From Gammaproteobacteria bacterium (GTDB taxonomy: Bacteria > Pseudomonadota > Gammaproteobacteria > Eutrophobiales > Eutrophobiaceae): 64,000 bases of DNA. How positions within the stretch are numbered: position 1 is the stretch's first letter; each line of letters starts with the position of its first letter. A program made the translations under genes and the position numbers. The notes beneath the pieces are model-generated. The model worked only from the letters and a program-made list of their open reading frames with translations, did not search any database and was not told the DNA's origin. Where the stretch lies: contig CANKCB010000004.1 of the NCBI GenBank assembly GCA_947480335.1, positions 1 through 64,000 of the forward strand, written 5' to 3'. Positions 45,203-53,618 of the stretch are shown here, one piece after another.

Positions 45203-45951
45203 ACTGATTGACCCGGTTGTTGCAATACAAGTTCCTGCACCCATTTACTACTGCGTTCCTGTTCGATAATTTCCAGTCGCGCTCGCACCAGCACCAGTGC
45301 AAAAAAGTAGCACATAAAGGCAGCAATCATAATCAGCAGGGGGATCAGCATCATCGTATCAATCGAAGGGGCATCCAGCTTGGATATCGTGGGGCCCTGA
45401 TGCAGTGTGTTCCACCAGATAACCGAATAATGAATAATCGGAATATTCACAACGCCTACCAATGCCAGAATCGCACCGGCACGTGCGGCCATACGGCGAT
45501 CATCAATCGCAGATTGCAGCGCGATATAACCCAGGTAGAGAAACAACAGAATTAATTCCGAGGTCAGCCGGGCATCCCATACCCACCACGCACCCCACAT
45601 TGGTTTGCCCCACAGCGATCCTGTGGTCAACGCCAGAAAGGTGAACGAGGCCCCGAGTGGTGCACAACTACGGGCAATCGCATCAGACACCTTGGTTTTC
45701 CAGATCAGTCCGGCTGCGCCTGCAACCGCCAGATTCATATAAATGAACATCGACATCCACGCACTGGGTACATGTACATAGATAATACGAAAGCTCTCAC
45801 CTTGCTGGTAATCCGCTGGCGCGTAAAACAATGATCCATACAGGCCGATTACAAGCAGCACTCCGGCGGCACGACCCAACCAGGGCGCCAGTCTATTCAC
45901 CAGCATATAAAAATGCATGGGTGAGGCAAACTTTATGATCCATTCCCACAT
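45199..45951 (-). CDS. ccmC: Haem exporter protein CcmC
   Basis: This 250-residue six-helix protein loads haem onto CcmE. The haem-handling motif WGAWWVWDARLTSELILLF is clear, with periplasmic histidines in YVHVPSAWMS and the IIHYSVIWWNTLHQG segment. Its ATG is five bases after the ccmB stop. Confidence 0.96.
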   Translation of the reverse strand: MWEWIIKFASPMHFYMLVNRLAPWLGRAAGVLLVIGLYGSLFYAPADYQQGESFRIIYVHVPSAWMSMFIYMNLAVAGAAGLIWKTKVSDAIARSCAPLGASFTFLALTTGSLWGKPMWGAWWVWDARLTSELILLFLYLGYIALQSAIDDRRMAARAGAILALVGVVNIPIIHYSVIWWNTLHQGPTISKLDAPSIDTMMLIPLLIMIAAFMCYFFALVLVRARLEIIEQERSSKWVQELVLQQPGQSV

Positions 45952-45956
45952 AGTTA

Positions 45957-46640
45957 TCAGGCCATTCTAACCTTTAGTGATGCAAGCACAGCAAACGGGG
46001 CAAGTGTTAAAGCCAGCGTCAGTAATGCACCCAGAAAATAGTATTCACCGGTTACCGATAAGCCCCTGGACACATTGCTGACTGCCGATACGGCAAAAAT
46101 CAGCAGGGGCATAAACAGGGGCAATATTAACAATGCCTGTAGCAGACCGCTACTGCGCAAACCGACGGTTAGAGCGGCGGCGATGGCGCCCACCAGACTG
46201 AGTACCGGAGTGCCGAGTAACAGGGTAACCAGCAGCGTCCAGGTGGCCGCATCAGGCAAATATAAAAGCACACCGGAAAACAATACAAATACGATGAGTG
46301 GCGCACCGGATAACAGCCAGTGTGCACTGATTTTGGCCATAATCAACAGTATTTTAGGCTGGGGAGACAATAACAGTTGTTCCAGCGAACCATCCTCATA
46401 ATCACTGCGAAAGATGCCATCCAGCGACAGACTTGAAGCCAGCACAGCCGCCACCCAGACGATGCCCGGAGCCAGTTTTTGCAGCGTGGATTGTTCCGGT
46501 CCCACCGTTAACGGGAACAGCGTGACCACAATGATAAAAAACAGTAAGGGATTCATCAGATCACTCTGGTTGCGCAGGCCAAGCACCAAATCCCGTTGTA
46601 ATAAGGCAGTAAATGCACGCAAGCCGGAAATTGATTTCAT
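45957..46640 (-). CDS. ccmB: Haem exporter protein CcmB
   Basis: This is a 227-residue, six-helix permease-like subunit of the CcmABCD complex, needed with CcmA to release haem-loaded CcmE. FTALLQRDLVLGLRN and LDGIFRSDYEDGSLEQLLLSP are family motifs. It starts two bases after the ccmA stop. Confidence 0.95.
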   Translation of the reverse strand: MKSISGLRAFTALLQRDLVLGLRNQSDLMNPLLFFIIVVTLFPLTVGPEQSTLQKLAPGIVWVAAVLASSLSLDGIFRSDYEDGSLEQLLLSPQPKILLIMAKISAHWLLSGAPLIVFVLFSGVLLYLPDAATWTLLVTLLLGTPVLSLVGAIAAALTVGLRSSGLLQALLILPLFMPLLIFAVSAVSNVSRGLSVTGEYYFLGALLTLALTLAPFAVLASLKVRMA

Positions 46641-46642
46641 GT

Positions 46643-47332
46643 TTACAGCCTGACGATTACCGGATGCGTATCATCCAGACCAATGGGTTCGTGAGAAGTC
46701 ACTATGATGATGCCACCTGCTGCGAGCTGTCGACGAAATTGTGCCTTGATCAACGTCTTGCCCTTTTCGTCCAATGAGGTGAATGGCTCATCGAGTATCC
46801 AGATATTGGACTGGGAGACTGACAGGCGTGCCAGCGCCAGCCTTCGTCGTTGTCCTGAAGACAGCATCTGCGCAGGCGTATGGATATACTGCCCCAGACC
46901 AAACTGATGCAACACCGCAGCATAGTCTTGTGTGTCCGGACTTGCGGCAAAGGCGCTGGCCATTTTCAGGTTTTCGCTACAGGTTAATCCCGGTTTGATT
47001 CCATTGTTATGACCGACATAGTGCATTTCCGCCAGATAGTCATCCATGCAGGCACGTATATCACTACCACGCCAGAGAACGGCCCCCTCATCCGGCAGGA
47101 TGAATCCGCACAAGGTTCGAAGCAAACTGGTTTTACCGCTGCCGTTCGCTCCTTCGATCAGTAACAGTTGTCCCGCTGTGACGGCAAAATTGATACGACT
47201 GAATAACACCTTGTCGCCACGACTACAGGCCAAATCCTGTACGCCGACCGTCAATGCCGAACGACCGGAATCAGAACGGGTCGCGGTATCCGGTTTTACA
47301 GCCAGTGTATTGTCATAACCCGAGAGATTCAT
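46643..47332 (-). CDS. ccmA: ABC ATPase CcmA
   Basis: This is the 229-residue ATPase of the cytochrome c maturation complex and the first gene of the operon. Walker A is IEGANGSGKTSLLRTL, the signature is LSSGQRRRLALARL and Walker B is IWILDEPFTSLD. I chose the ATG at 47332; an in-frame start at 47440 would pass through a hairpin and a T-run and is unlikely. About 20 residues precede the ABC domain, slightly longer than usual (normally ~205 aa). Confidence 0.94.
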   Translation of the reverse strand: MNLSGYDNTLAVKPDTATRSDSGRSALTVGVQDLACSRGDKVLFSRINFAVTAGQLLLIEGANGSGKTSLLRTLCGFILPDEGAVLWRGSDIRACMDDYLAEMHYVGHNNGIKPGLTCSENLKMASAFAASPDTQDYAAVLHQFGLGQYIHTPAQMLSSGQRRRLALARLSVSQSNIWILDEPFTSLDEKGKTLIKAQFRRQLAAGGIIIVTSHEPIGLDDTHPVIVRL

Positions 47333-47402
47333 TCGTAAAACCAGTATCAGCGAGAGAGAACAGCGAATCTGAAAAAGTGTAACACAGGGTGCCTGGCAAT
47401 TA

Positions 47403-47432
47403 CACGAAACTGGCGGTTTTCGTGCTTTTTTT
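47403..47432 (+). terminator. Intrinsic terminator on the plus strand between ccmA and the DUF4404 gene
   Basis: CACGAAA (47403-47409) pairs with TTTCGTG (47418-47424), followed by CTTTTTTTAT. This is a well-formed rho-independent terminator, but no plus-strand gene ends before it. It would stop antisense transcription entering the 5' end of ccmA, or attenuate a promoter just upstream of the DUF4404 gene. Confidence 0.6.
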
Positions 47433-47487
47433 ATAGTCATAAGAGGATAATACGGTCAAATACGATTGGACCATACAGGACACGCAT

Positions 47488-47751
47488 ATGAGCAAGGAAA
47501 ATCTGGTTAAGGATCTTGAACACCTACGCAAGGAAATCCATCAAGTCGCGGCAAATAATCCGGAGACCTACCTGAAATTGAACGGGCTAATCGCTGATCT
47601 GGAACGTCAGATTACAGACGACTCAGGTAAGGATAATGCAAGCCTGCTGGATCGGGTCAAAAATGAAATCACCCATTTTGAAACAGCTCATCCGCGTGCC
47701 ACCGCCATTTTGAACGATATACTGGTGACACTCAGTAATATTGGAATCTAG
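47488..47751 (+). CDS. DUF4404 family protein, 87 aa
   Basis: This is a small helical cytoplasmic protein with no signal or metal motif. MSKENLVKDLEHLRKEIHQ and the C-terminal ETAHPRATAILNDILVTLSNIGI match the DUF4404 family, whose function is unknown. It has its own upstream region (after the ccmA start) and ends before a long non-coding stretch. Confidence 0.8.
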   Translation: MSKENLVKDLEHLRKEIHQVAANNPETYLKLNGLIADLERQITDDSGKDNASLLDRVKNEITHFETAHPRATAILNDILVTLSNIGI

Positions 47752-48059
47752 CCCCGGCTGCAGACGCTCCGGAACCACTATAGTCTAATGCGGTTTGACC
47801 CTGCTAGATAACGACTTGCTTAAGCGACAACTGCGCAGCAGTTGTCCGGCATAGAGAACTTGTTACAGCTCTATTCATAATGAGTTCAGAGCCTAAATTT
47901 TGACAGCATTCTTTTCTTTTAGAAGTTGATAGACAAGTCTGCGCTGGATATTGATTCTTTAACAAAATCAGATCATCCACCCGCTCGAACGAGTCCGTGT
48001 TTGTCCATTCTGATATCCATTACCGCTGTGCGTTGCAACTGCTGCTGATAGTTGACCGG
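47752..48059. other. 308-base non-coding stretch with a perfect stem-loop
   Basis: No gene is visible. A perfect 9-base stem, GACAACTGC/GCAGTTGTC with a GCA loop, lies at 47826-47846 and is not followed by a T-run. It may be a short REP-like palindrome or a processing or termination structure for the DUF4404 transcript. Confidence 0.6.
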
Positions 48060-48248
48060 CTAACCTGCGGTGTACTCAATATTGTCCAGACGAAAACCAT
48101 AGGTCAGTTTGTCCTGTTTTGATCCTGTTCCATCCAGCGGTATGCTGAGGTAAAGCATTGCATGCGGTTTAACGGCTGATTCAAATGCCTGCGTGCTAAA
48201 TGAAATCAACGCAACAAACAGTATTGTTAAAATTCTGGAGTAGAACAT
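48060..48248 (-). CDS. Small exported protein, 62 aa (possibly truncated)
   Basis: It has a signal peptide (MFYSRILTILFVALISFSTQA) followed by about 40 residues including LYLSIPLDGTGSKQDKLTYGFRLD. The LSIPL...YGFRLD phrase looks like one repeat of a beta-barrel or exported-protein family that is usually longer, so this may be a truncated copy that ends early at a TAG. An AGGGGA ribosome-binding site precedes the ATG. Function unknown. Confidence 0.5.
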   Translation of the reverse strand: MFYSRILTILFVALISFSTQAFESAVKPHAMLYLSIPLDGTGSKQDKLTYGFRLDNIEYTAG

Positions 48249-48651
48249 GAAATTCCCCTGCTGGACACCGGATGGCTGATTTGAATTATAGGACGATTTG
48301 GTACAAGCTCAAAACATTGCTGTGAGGGTGCGGGCCAAGTGGGTGGTGAGACGGGTGATCAGGAGCAGATTTAGTGAGAACAGGTACCCGGCTCGGTTGA
48401 CAGTAATCTCTCGGGTGGGGAGAAAGGTTAATCGTTGTAACCAGGTACCCGCTCTCTGTAGTTATCTATCCAATAAGCGTGCCAACTCATTAACCCTTTA
48501 TATTCATATAGTTACAACATACCGATCATTGTCATCCTGATCCGTTACAGGGCAAACAGCGTAAATCTGCACCGCAATGACTCAAATCCTGAAAATGCAG
48601 GTATCAATTATCAATTTGCTTTCGGGTACGGCTTCTTTAAGATTGCGCGCC
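48249..48651. other. 403-base non-coding stretch upstream of the HIT gene
   Basis: I see no credible gene. Two copies of CAGGTACCCG (48381-48390 and 48442-48451) lie 61 bases apart in an otherwise unstructured, G-rich stretch. A longer frame starting at 48577 joins the HIT gene but its first 25 residues are not conserved-looking. Confidence 0.5.
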
Positions 48652-48990
48652 ATGGACACACTCTTTTCCAAAATTATCGATCGCAAGATTCCGGCTGACA
48701 TCGTCTATGAGGACGACTTGTGTCTAGCGTTTAAGGATATTCATCCGCAAGCACCCATACATATCTTGATCATTCCGAAACGACCGATTGCAAAAATCGT
48801 GGAGGCAACAACCGCTGATCAGCAACTGCTCGGTCATTTAATGCTGACCGCTGGCCGCATAGCCACCGACATGGGTGTAAGCGATGCGTATCGACTGGTA
48901 GTTAATAACGGTGCAGACGCCGGACAATCTGTATTCCATTTACATATACACTTGCTGGCTGGCCGGTCTTTTAACTGGCCTCCCGGCTAA
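48652..48990 (+). CDS. HIT-family nucleotide hydrolase (HinT-like)
   Basis: This 112-residue protein has the histidine triad SVFHLHIHLLAGR (HxHxHxx) near the C-terminus and the family start MDTLFSKIIDRKIPADIVYEDD. HinT-type enzymes hydrolyse adenosine phosphoramidates and aminoacyl-AMP derivatives. I used the ATG at 48652 for the usual family length. It precedes aroG by 27 bases. Confidence 0.93.
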   Translation: MDTLFSKIIDRKIPADIVYEDDLCLAFKDIHPQAPIHILIIPKRPIAKIVEATTADQQLLGHLMLTAGRIATDMGVSDAYRLVVNNGADAGQSVFHLHIHLLAGRSFNWPPG

Positions 48991-49017
48991 TTCACTCCGA
49001 CTTCGGGAAGATTAATC

Positions 49018-50073
49018 ATGAAGCACAACACAGAAGATTTACGTATTGAACAAATCAAGGCTGTCGCCACGCCCGCAGAAATCTGTGAGGAAATCACGAT
49101 TACAGACAAGGCCGCTGAAACAACCTTCCATGCCAGACAGGGCATACAACGTATCCTGCGCAAACAGGACGATCGCCTGCTGGTCATCGTAGGACCCTGT
49201 TCGATTCATGACACCACGGCTGCCAGCGAATACGGCACCAGACTTTTGCCGCTGATCGAAAAATACCGGGCAGATTTGTTGATTGTCATGCGCGTTTATT
49301 TTGAGAAACCCCGCACCACCGTTGGCTGGAAAGGGTTGATTAACGATCCGGATCTGGATGGCAGCTTCAAGATCAACAAGGGCTTGCGTCTGGCACGCCA
49401 GTTACTGCTGGACTTGAATAATCAGGGTATACCGGCTGGTGTTGAATTTCTGGACGTGATCACGCCGCAGTATATTGCCGATCTGGTCAGTTGGGGTGCA
49501 ATCGGCGCCAGAACCACGGAAAGTCAGGTACATAGAGAACTGGCATCCGGCCTGTCCTGTCCGGTCGGCTTCAAGAACGGCACCGATGGGACAGTACAAG
49601 TTGCAGTAGACGCGATTCGTGCTGCCGCCTCACCACATCATTTTCTGTCACTGCGCAAGGAAGGAAGCTCGGCTATCTTTGCAACGCGCGGCAATGAAGA
49701 TTGCCATGTCATTTTACGCGGTGGCAAACAACCCAATTATGACAGCGACAGTATCAATCAAGCGGCAGCGCAACTTGAGCAGGCCAAACTGCCGGTACGT
49801 ATCATGATTGATTTTAGCCATGCCAACAGCAGCAAGAAACACAAGAACCAGATGACGGTATCAACCGATGTAGCCCGTCAGGTCGCCGCTGGTGATAACC
49901 GCATTTTCGGTGTGATGGTGGAGAGTCATTTATGTGAAGGCCGGCAGGATGTCGTCGCCGGTAAACCACTGACCTACGGACAAAGCATTACCGATGCCTG
50001 TATCAGCTGGGAAGATACGGAAACGGTATTGCAGGAACTGGCCTCTGCAGCCAAAAAACGTAGAACAGCGTAA
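49018..50073 (+). CDS. aroG: 3-deoxy-7-phosphoheptulonate synthase (DAHP synthase, class I)
   Basis: This 351-residue enzyme condenses phosphoenolpyruvate and erythrose 4-phosphate, the first step of the shikimate pathway. LVIVGPCSIHD, MRVYFEKPRTTVGWKGLI, GARTTESQVHRELASGLSCPVGFKNGTDG and IMIDFSHANSSKKH are class I (AroF/G/H) hallmarks, including the metal ligands Cys, His, Glu and Asp. The feedback isoform (Phe, Tyr or Trp) is not called from sequence, so the symbol denotes the family rather than the effector. Confidence 0.93.
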   Translation: MKHNTEDLRIEQIKAVATPAEICEEITITDKAAETTFHARQGIQRILRKQDDRLLVIVGPCSIHDTTAASEYGTRLLPLIEKYRADLLIVMRVYFEKPRTTVGWKGLINDPDLDGSFKINKGLRLARQLLLDLNNQGIPAGVEFLDVITPQYIADLVSWGAIGARTTESQVHRELASGLSCPVGFKNGTDGTVQVAVDAIRAAASPHHFLSLRKEGSSAIFATRGNEDCHVILRGGKQPNYDSDSINQAAAQLEQAKLPVRIMIDFSHANSSKKHKNQMTVSTDVARQVAAGDNRIFGVMVESHLCEGRQDVVAGKPLTYGQSITDACISWEDTETVLQELASAAKKRRTA

Positions 50074-50098
50074 TCAGTCACAGGCTCTCATACTCACC

Positions 50099-50641
50099 AT
50101 GCCTGCATTGCAACGGATCCTTGCCAGACTGTATGTCTGGCTGTTGTTGCTCCCGCTGTCATTGCTGCCAACCGCTCAGGCGGCAGAGATTTTATATCCA
50201 GCGATTGATCCGTCGGGACTGAAACCGCTCTATGATAAAGAGGGCGAATCGCTACCGACGCTGACCGGCTCCAGTCTGCGTCAACATCCACAGGTGTACA
50301 AAACTGAAACCGTTGAAGCCGTGGTGAATCCACGATCAGAAATGGAGTTCATGACAAAAATTAATCAGGGTGAGGTGGTACTGTATCAATGGGAAACCAG
50401 CGAACCGCTGTATTTTGATTTTCATGGACACCAGCATGATGGCAATCCGGATGTGTGGACACGTTACGCAGAAGGCAAGACCAATCGTGATCAGGGCAGC
50501 CTGGTGACACCCTACACAGGCGAACATGGATGGTACTGGGCCAATCTGGGAACCAAACCGGTAACCATCAAACTGACGATATCCGGCTACTACGAGCTCA
50601 TCTACAAAATTGATTTAACCGCAGAAGCGCAAAAACAATAG
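50099..50641 (+). CDS. Exported protein of unknown function, 180 aa
   Basis: The signal peptide (WLLLLPLSLLPTAQA) is followed by a beta-rich domain. The phrases EVVLYQWETSEPLYFDFHGHQ, YTGEHGWYWANLG and TIKLTISGYYELIYKI resemble a family annotated as transmembrane-anchor or anchored proteins, often found in proteobacteria near metal-transport genes. No function is established. The ATG at 50099 gives the signal; a longer frame over the aroG end is not credible. It is convergent with znuB. Confidence 0.65.
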   Translation: MPALQRILARLYVWLLLLPLSLLPTAQAAEILYPAIDPSGLKPLYDKEGESLPTLTGSSLRQHPQVYKTETVEAVVNPRSEMEFMTKINQGEVVLYQWETSEPLYFDFHGHQHDGNPDVWTRYAEGKTNRDQGSLVTPYTGEHGWYWANLGTKPVTIKLTISGYYELIYKIDLTAEAQKQ

Positions 50642-50660
50642 ATCGGTTATTTACCTGTAC

Positions 50661-50680
50661 GGGCACAGCATGCTGTGCCC
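50661..50680. terminator. Perfect 20-base palindrome between convergent genes
   Basis: GGGCACAGCA/TGCTGTGCCC forms a perfect palindrome, flanked by TAC and CTAC, ending one base before the znuB stop codon. No T-run follows on either strand. It could terminate both convergent genes, and it also resembles the short dispersed GTAGGGGCA...TGCCCCTAC palindromes common in proteobacterial genomes. Confidence 0.6.
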
Positions 50681-51508
50681 CTACTTGCCATTACCAGACT
50701 GCAGCAGTCTGACTGTAATCGAGATCATATATACCACGCCGGACAGCAATACAATCACCGCACCCGATGGTAAATCCGGTCCATAAGACAAGGCCAGCCC
50801 ACCCAGCGTCGTTACCACACTCAGTATTATCGAATACAACATGATGCGGGGTAAGGAACCGGCAAATTGTGATGCGGCAGCGGATGGCAGAATCAACAGC
50901 GCTATCACCAGTATCAAGCCAACGATCTGAATCAACAACACCACCGTCAACGCGATCATAGCCAGCATCAAGATATAGAACAACTCAACATTGACCCCTC
51001 TGACCCGCGCATATTCCTCATCAAAAGCCGCCGCCAGAAACTGGCGATAGTACCGCTTGACCATCACGATGATGACCAGATCCAGGCCCAACATTCGCAA
51101 CAAATCGGCCTCAGACACCAGCAGGATATTACCGAACAGATAACTCATCAGATTGACGTTATAACCCGGCGTCTGTGAAATAAAAATAATACCGACCGCC
51201 ATACCAACCGACCAGAACGCGGCAATCAACACATCCTCGCCCTGTTTCATGCGCAGGTTAATCAAACCGATCAGGATAGCAGAAAACAGCGCCATTACTG
51301 TTGCACCGAGCATCGGTGAGACACCAAAAAAGAAAGCAATACCCATACCGGCCAGTACCGCATGTGCAATACCACCTGCCAGCGAGCCCAGCTGTTTAAC
51401 TACAACAAACGTTCCAATCACACCGCAGCCCACACTGGCGAGCAGACACGCAACAATCGCGTATTTCATGAAGCGGTAATCGATAACGGCCTGGATAAAA
51501 TCAGTCAT
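50681..51508 (-). CDS. znuB: Zinc ABC transporter permease
   Basis: This 275-residue membrane protein has about eight helices and belongs to the metal-ABC (ZnuB/MntB) family. GTFVVVKQLGSLAGGIAHAVLAGMG and PSAAASQFAGSLPRIML are family motifs. I used the ATG at 51508 (MTDFIQAVID); an upstream in-frame start at 51532 would extend over the znuC end. It overlaps znuC by eight bases and is the last gene of the zur operon. Confidence 0.92.
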   Translation of the reverse strand: MTDFIQAVIDYRFMKYAIVACLLASVGCGVIGTFVVVKQLGSLAGGIAHAVLAGMGIAFFFGVSPMLGATVMALFSAILIGLINLRMKQGEDVLIAAFWSVGMAVGIIFISQTPGYNVNLMSYLFGNILLVSEADLLRMLGLDLVIIVMVKRYYRQFLAAAFDEEYARVRGVNVELFYILMLAMIALTVVLLIQIVGLILVIALLILPSAAASQFAGSLPRIMLYSIILSVVTTLGGLALSYGPDLPSGAVIVLLSGVVYMISITVRLLQSGNGK

Positions 51509-52229
51509 GGTGGTGTGTGTGACTGTGGTCAATCATCTTGATTGGAGAGCCGTAAAGCTCTTCCATGGTTTTGCCTGTGATGTCTTCAGTACGATGACAA
51601 ACCATCGTGCGGTTCAAACAACCAGCTCGATGCACGAACCCCGAAATAAAGGCGACATCATGCGAGACTACGATGATGGTCATATGATCATTATACTGTC
51701 TGAGCAGACTGAAAATATTCTGTTCAGCACGCAGGTCGATATTCGCGGTTGGTTCATCCAGTATCAATAATTCAGGTTCACAGGCAAGCGCCCGGGCGAT
51801 CAACACTCTTTGTAACTGCCCGCCGGACAGGGTTCCAATCTGTCTGTCTGCCATATCGTCCAGCTCAAGCGCCTGCAATACATTGCTCAACTTGCCTGCC
51901 AGAATTTTCTCAGGATACACACTGCCGATTTGTCCTAACCTAGCCACTTCGGCAACCGTAATCGGAAAATCACGACGAAACATCGGATGTTGTGGCACAT
52001 AGCCTATACGGCTTCTGGCACGGGACGGATCTTCACCCAGTACGCTAATGCGGCCTGAATCCGGTTTATCCAGACCCAGGATCAACCGTAACAAGGACGT
52101 CTTGCCAGCACCGTTTGGACCGATGATGCCAAAAAATTCTTCCGCATGAATTTGCAGGTTGATATGTTCGAGTATGTGAACCTGACCGTAGGACAGGTTT
52201 ACGTCCTGGATATCAATGACGCTTTGCAT
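51501..52229 (-). CDS. znuC: Zinc ABC transporter ATP-binding protein
   Basis: This is a 242-residue ATPase. Walker A is GPNGAGKTSLL, signature LSGGQLQRVLIARAL, Walker B LLILDEPTANID and H-loop VVSHDVAF. Its C-terminus ends in a histidine-rich run (DHSHTHHHD) that may bind zinc and sense or buffer it. It starts one base after the znuA stop. Confidence 0.92.
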   Translation of the reverse strand: MQSVIDIQDVNLSYGQVHILEHINLQIHAEEFFGIIGPNGAGKTSLLRLILGLDKPDSGRISVLGEDPSRARSRIGYVPQHPMFRRDFPITVAEVARLGQIGSVYPEKILAGKLSNVLQALELDDMADRQIGTLSGGQLQRVLIARALACEPELLILDEPTANIDLRAEQNIFSLLRQYNDHMTIIVVSHDVAFISGFVHRAGCLNRTMVCHRTEDITGKTMEELYGSPIKMIDHSHTHHHD

Positions 52230-52230
52230 A

Positions 52231-53067
52231 TTATTTCAGCGCTCCGGCAATCTGATCACTGACCACAACCATATTGGCGAGATAGTCCGCTGCCAGCGGA
52301 TCCATTTCAACAATCACCGCGTCCAGCTCCTGAGCCAGACTTTTTACTACCGGAGTCTGGTACTGTTTGACCATAAACAGCGTATGTATATTCTCCTCAT
52401 GCGCCACACGGATCATATCGAGTAATGAACGTGGCCCACTCTCCTTGCCATTTTCTTCCAGAGCCAGTTGTACCAGACCGAACTGCTCCGCAAAATAACC
52501 CCAGGCCGCGTGCGAAACAATAAAGTAACGGGTACGCCGTGCGGCCAGTTTGTTACGGATGCTCGTGGAAAGTGCATCCAGCTCTGACGTAAATTGACGG
52601 AACCCTGTTTCATAGGACGACTGATGCGCGGGATCGATAACGGTTAATTCATCCCGAATCTGCTGCGCCAACAATTTCACATAATCGGGACTGCTCCAGA
52701 GATGCAGATCATGATGTTCATCATCTGCTGTCGCCGCGGCGCCAATAAATTGATCACAACAGGTGGCAATCCGGATATTCGGATTGACCGATTGTATGGC
52801 CGCTGTCCAGCTCACTTCAAACGGCACACCGATCTGGAAATAGAGTCTGGCGCCGGACAAGGATGCCAACATTCTGGGTGAGGGCGTATAGGTTTCCGGC
52901 GATTGTCCGGCAGGCAACATCACCTGCACATCAACGAGGGCTCCACCAATTTTTTCCACAAACTGCTTTTGCGGTGGAATACTGACGAATACCCGGATTT
53001 TTTCTGACTCGCTCGCAACGACTGTCAACGGCAACAGCAAATACAGAAGTATGATTAATCTGGACAT
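52231..53067 (-). CDS. znuA: Zinc-binding periplasmic protein (ZnuA-like)
   Basis: This 278-residue cluster-A-I substrate-binding protein has a signal ending TVVASES. Metal ligands are expected in the DEHHDLHLWSSPDYVKL segment, the HAAWGYFAEQFG segment and a C-terminal Asp/Glu (VVIVEMDPL). The His-rich loop is short compared with E. coli ZnuA. It begins 19 bases after the zur stop. Confidence 0.88.
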   Translation of the reverse strand: MSRLIILLYLLLPLTVVASESEKIRVFVSIPPQKQFVEKIGGALVDVQVMLPAGQSPETYTPSPRMLASLSGARLYFQIGVPFEVSWTAAIQSVNPNIRIATCCDQFIGAAATADDEHHDLHLWSSPDYVKLLAQQIRDELTVIDPAHQSSYETGFRQFTSELDALSTSIRNKLAARRTRYFIVSHAAWGYFAEQFGLVQLALEENGKESGPRSLLDMIRVAHEENIHTLFMVKQYQTPVVKSLAQELDAVIVEMDPLAADYLANMVVVSDQIAGALK

Positions 53068-53086
53068 GGTTCAGTGTCTGCCTGAT

Positions 53087-53518
53087 TCAGACGGCGCTGC
53101 AGGCTGTACACAAACCCTGCACTTCGATGGTTTGGTGTCTTGTGGTAAAACCCAGCTTGCCTGCCTTGTCGGCAATCAATCGCCCAATTTCCGGATCATC
53201 CAGCTCGGCCACCACACCACACCGATGGCAAATCAGAAACTGGGCCATGGTCTGGTGACCAGGCTCACCGCAACCGACATACGCATTCAACGATTCAATT
53301 CGATGGACAAAGCCCTGCTGCTGGAGAAAATCCAGCGCACGGTAGACCGTGGGGGGCGCCGCCCCTTTCATTTCCTGTTTAAGCACTTCGAGCAAATCAT
53401 AGGCTTTGACCGGTTCATGGCTACGCCAGACCAACTCCAGCACACGGCGTCGGGTAGAGGTCAAACGCAAACCCTGCTGTAAACAACTGGCCTCGGCCTT
53501 GGCCAAAGCGGTATCCAT
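53087..53518 (-). CDS. zur: Zinc uptake regulator Zur (Fur family)
   Basis: This 143-residue repressor has the winged-helix LTSTRRRVLELVW, the DNA-reading segment PPTVYRALDFLQQQGFVHRIES and the structural CxxC pairs (ICHRCG and LCTACSAV) that mark Zur. The start follows E. coli Zur (LAKAEASCLQQGLRLT). A longer start at 53578 is also possible. The gene leads its own zinc-uptake operon and is presumably autoregulated through the Zur box upstream. Confidence 0.92.
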   Translation of the reverse strand: MDTALAKAEASCLQQGLRLTSTRRRVLELVWRSHEPVKAYDLLEVLKQEMKGAAPPTVYRALDFLQQQGFVHRIESLNAYVGCGEPGHQTMAQFLICHRCGVVAELDDPEIGRLIADKAGKLGFTTRHQTIEVQGLCTACSAV

Positions 53519-53601
53519 ACAGTCAGAATGACAGTGGTCAACCGCCCTGAAAGGGCTAACAATTTGATTTATATGCATAAAGGTAAGGCCGGGAATAGTA
53601 A

Positions 53602-53618
53602 TTGTTATAGTATAACAA
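53602..53618 (-). promoter_or_regulatory. Zur box
   Basis: TTGTTATA-G-TATAACAA is a perfect 17-base palindrome matching the known proteobacterial Zur-box core (GTTATAnTATAAC). It lies 24 bases upstream of the longer possible zur start and 84 upstream of the preferred one. It should repress zur-znuA-znuC-znuB when zinc is sufficient. Confidence 0.9.
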
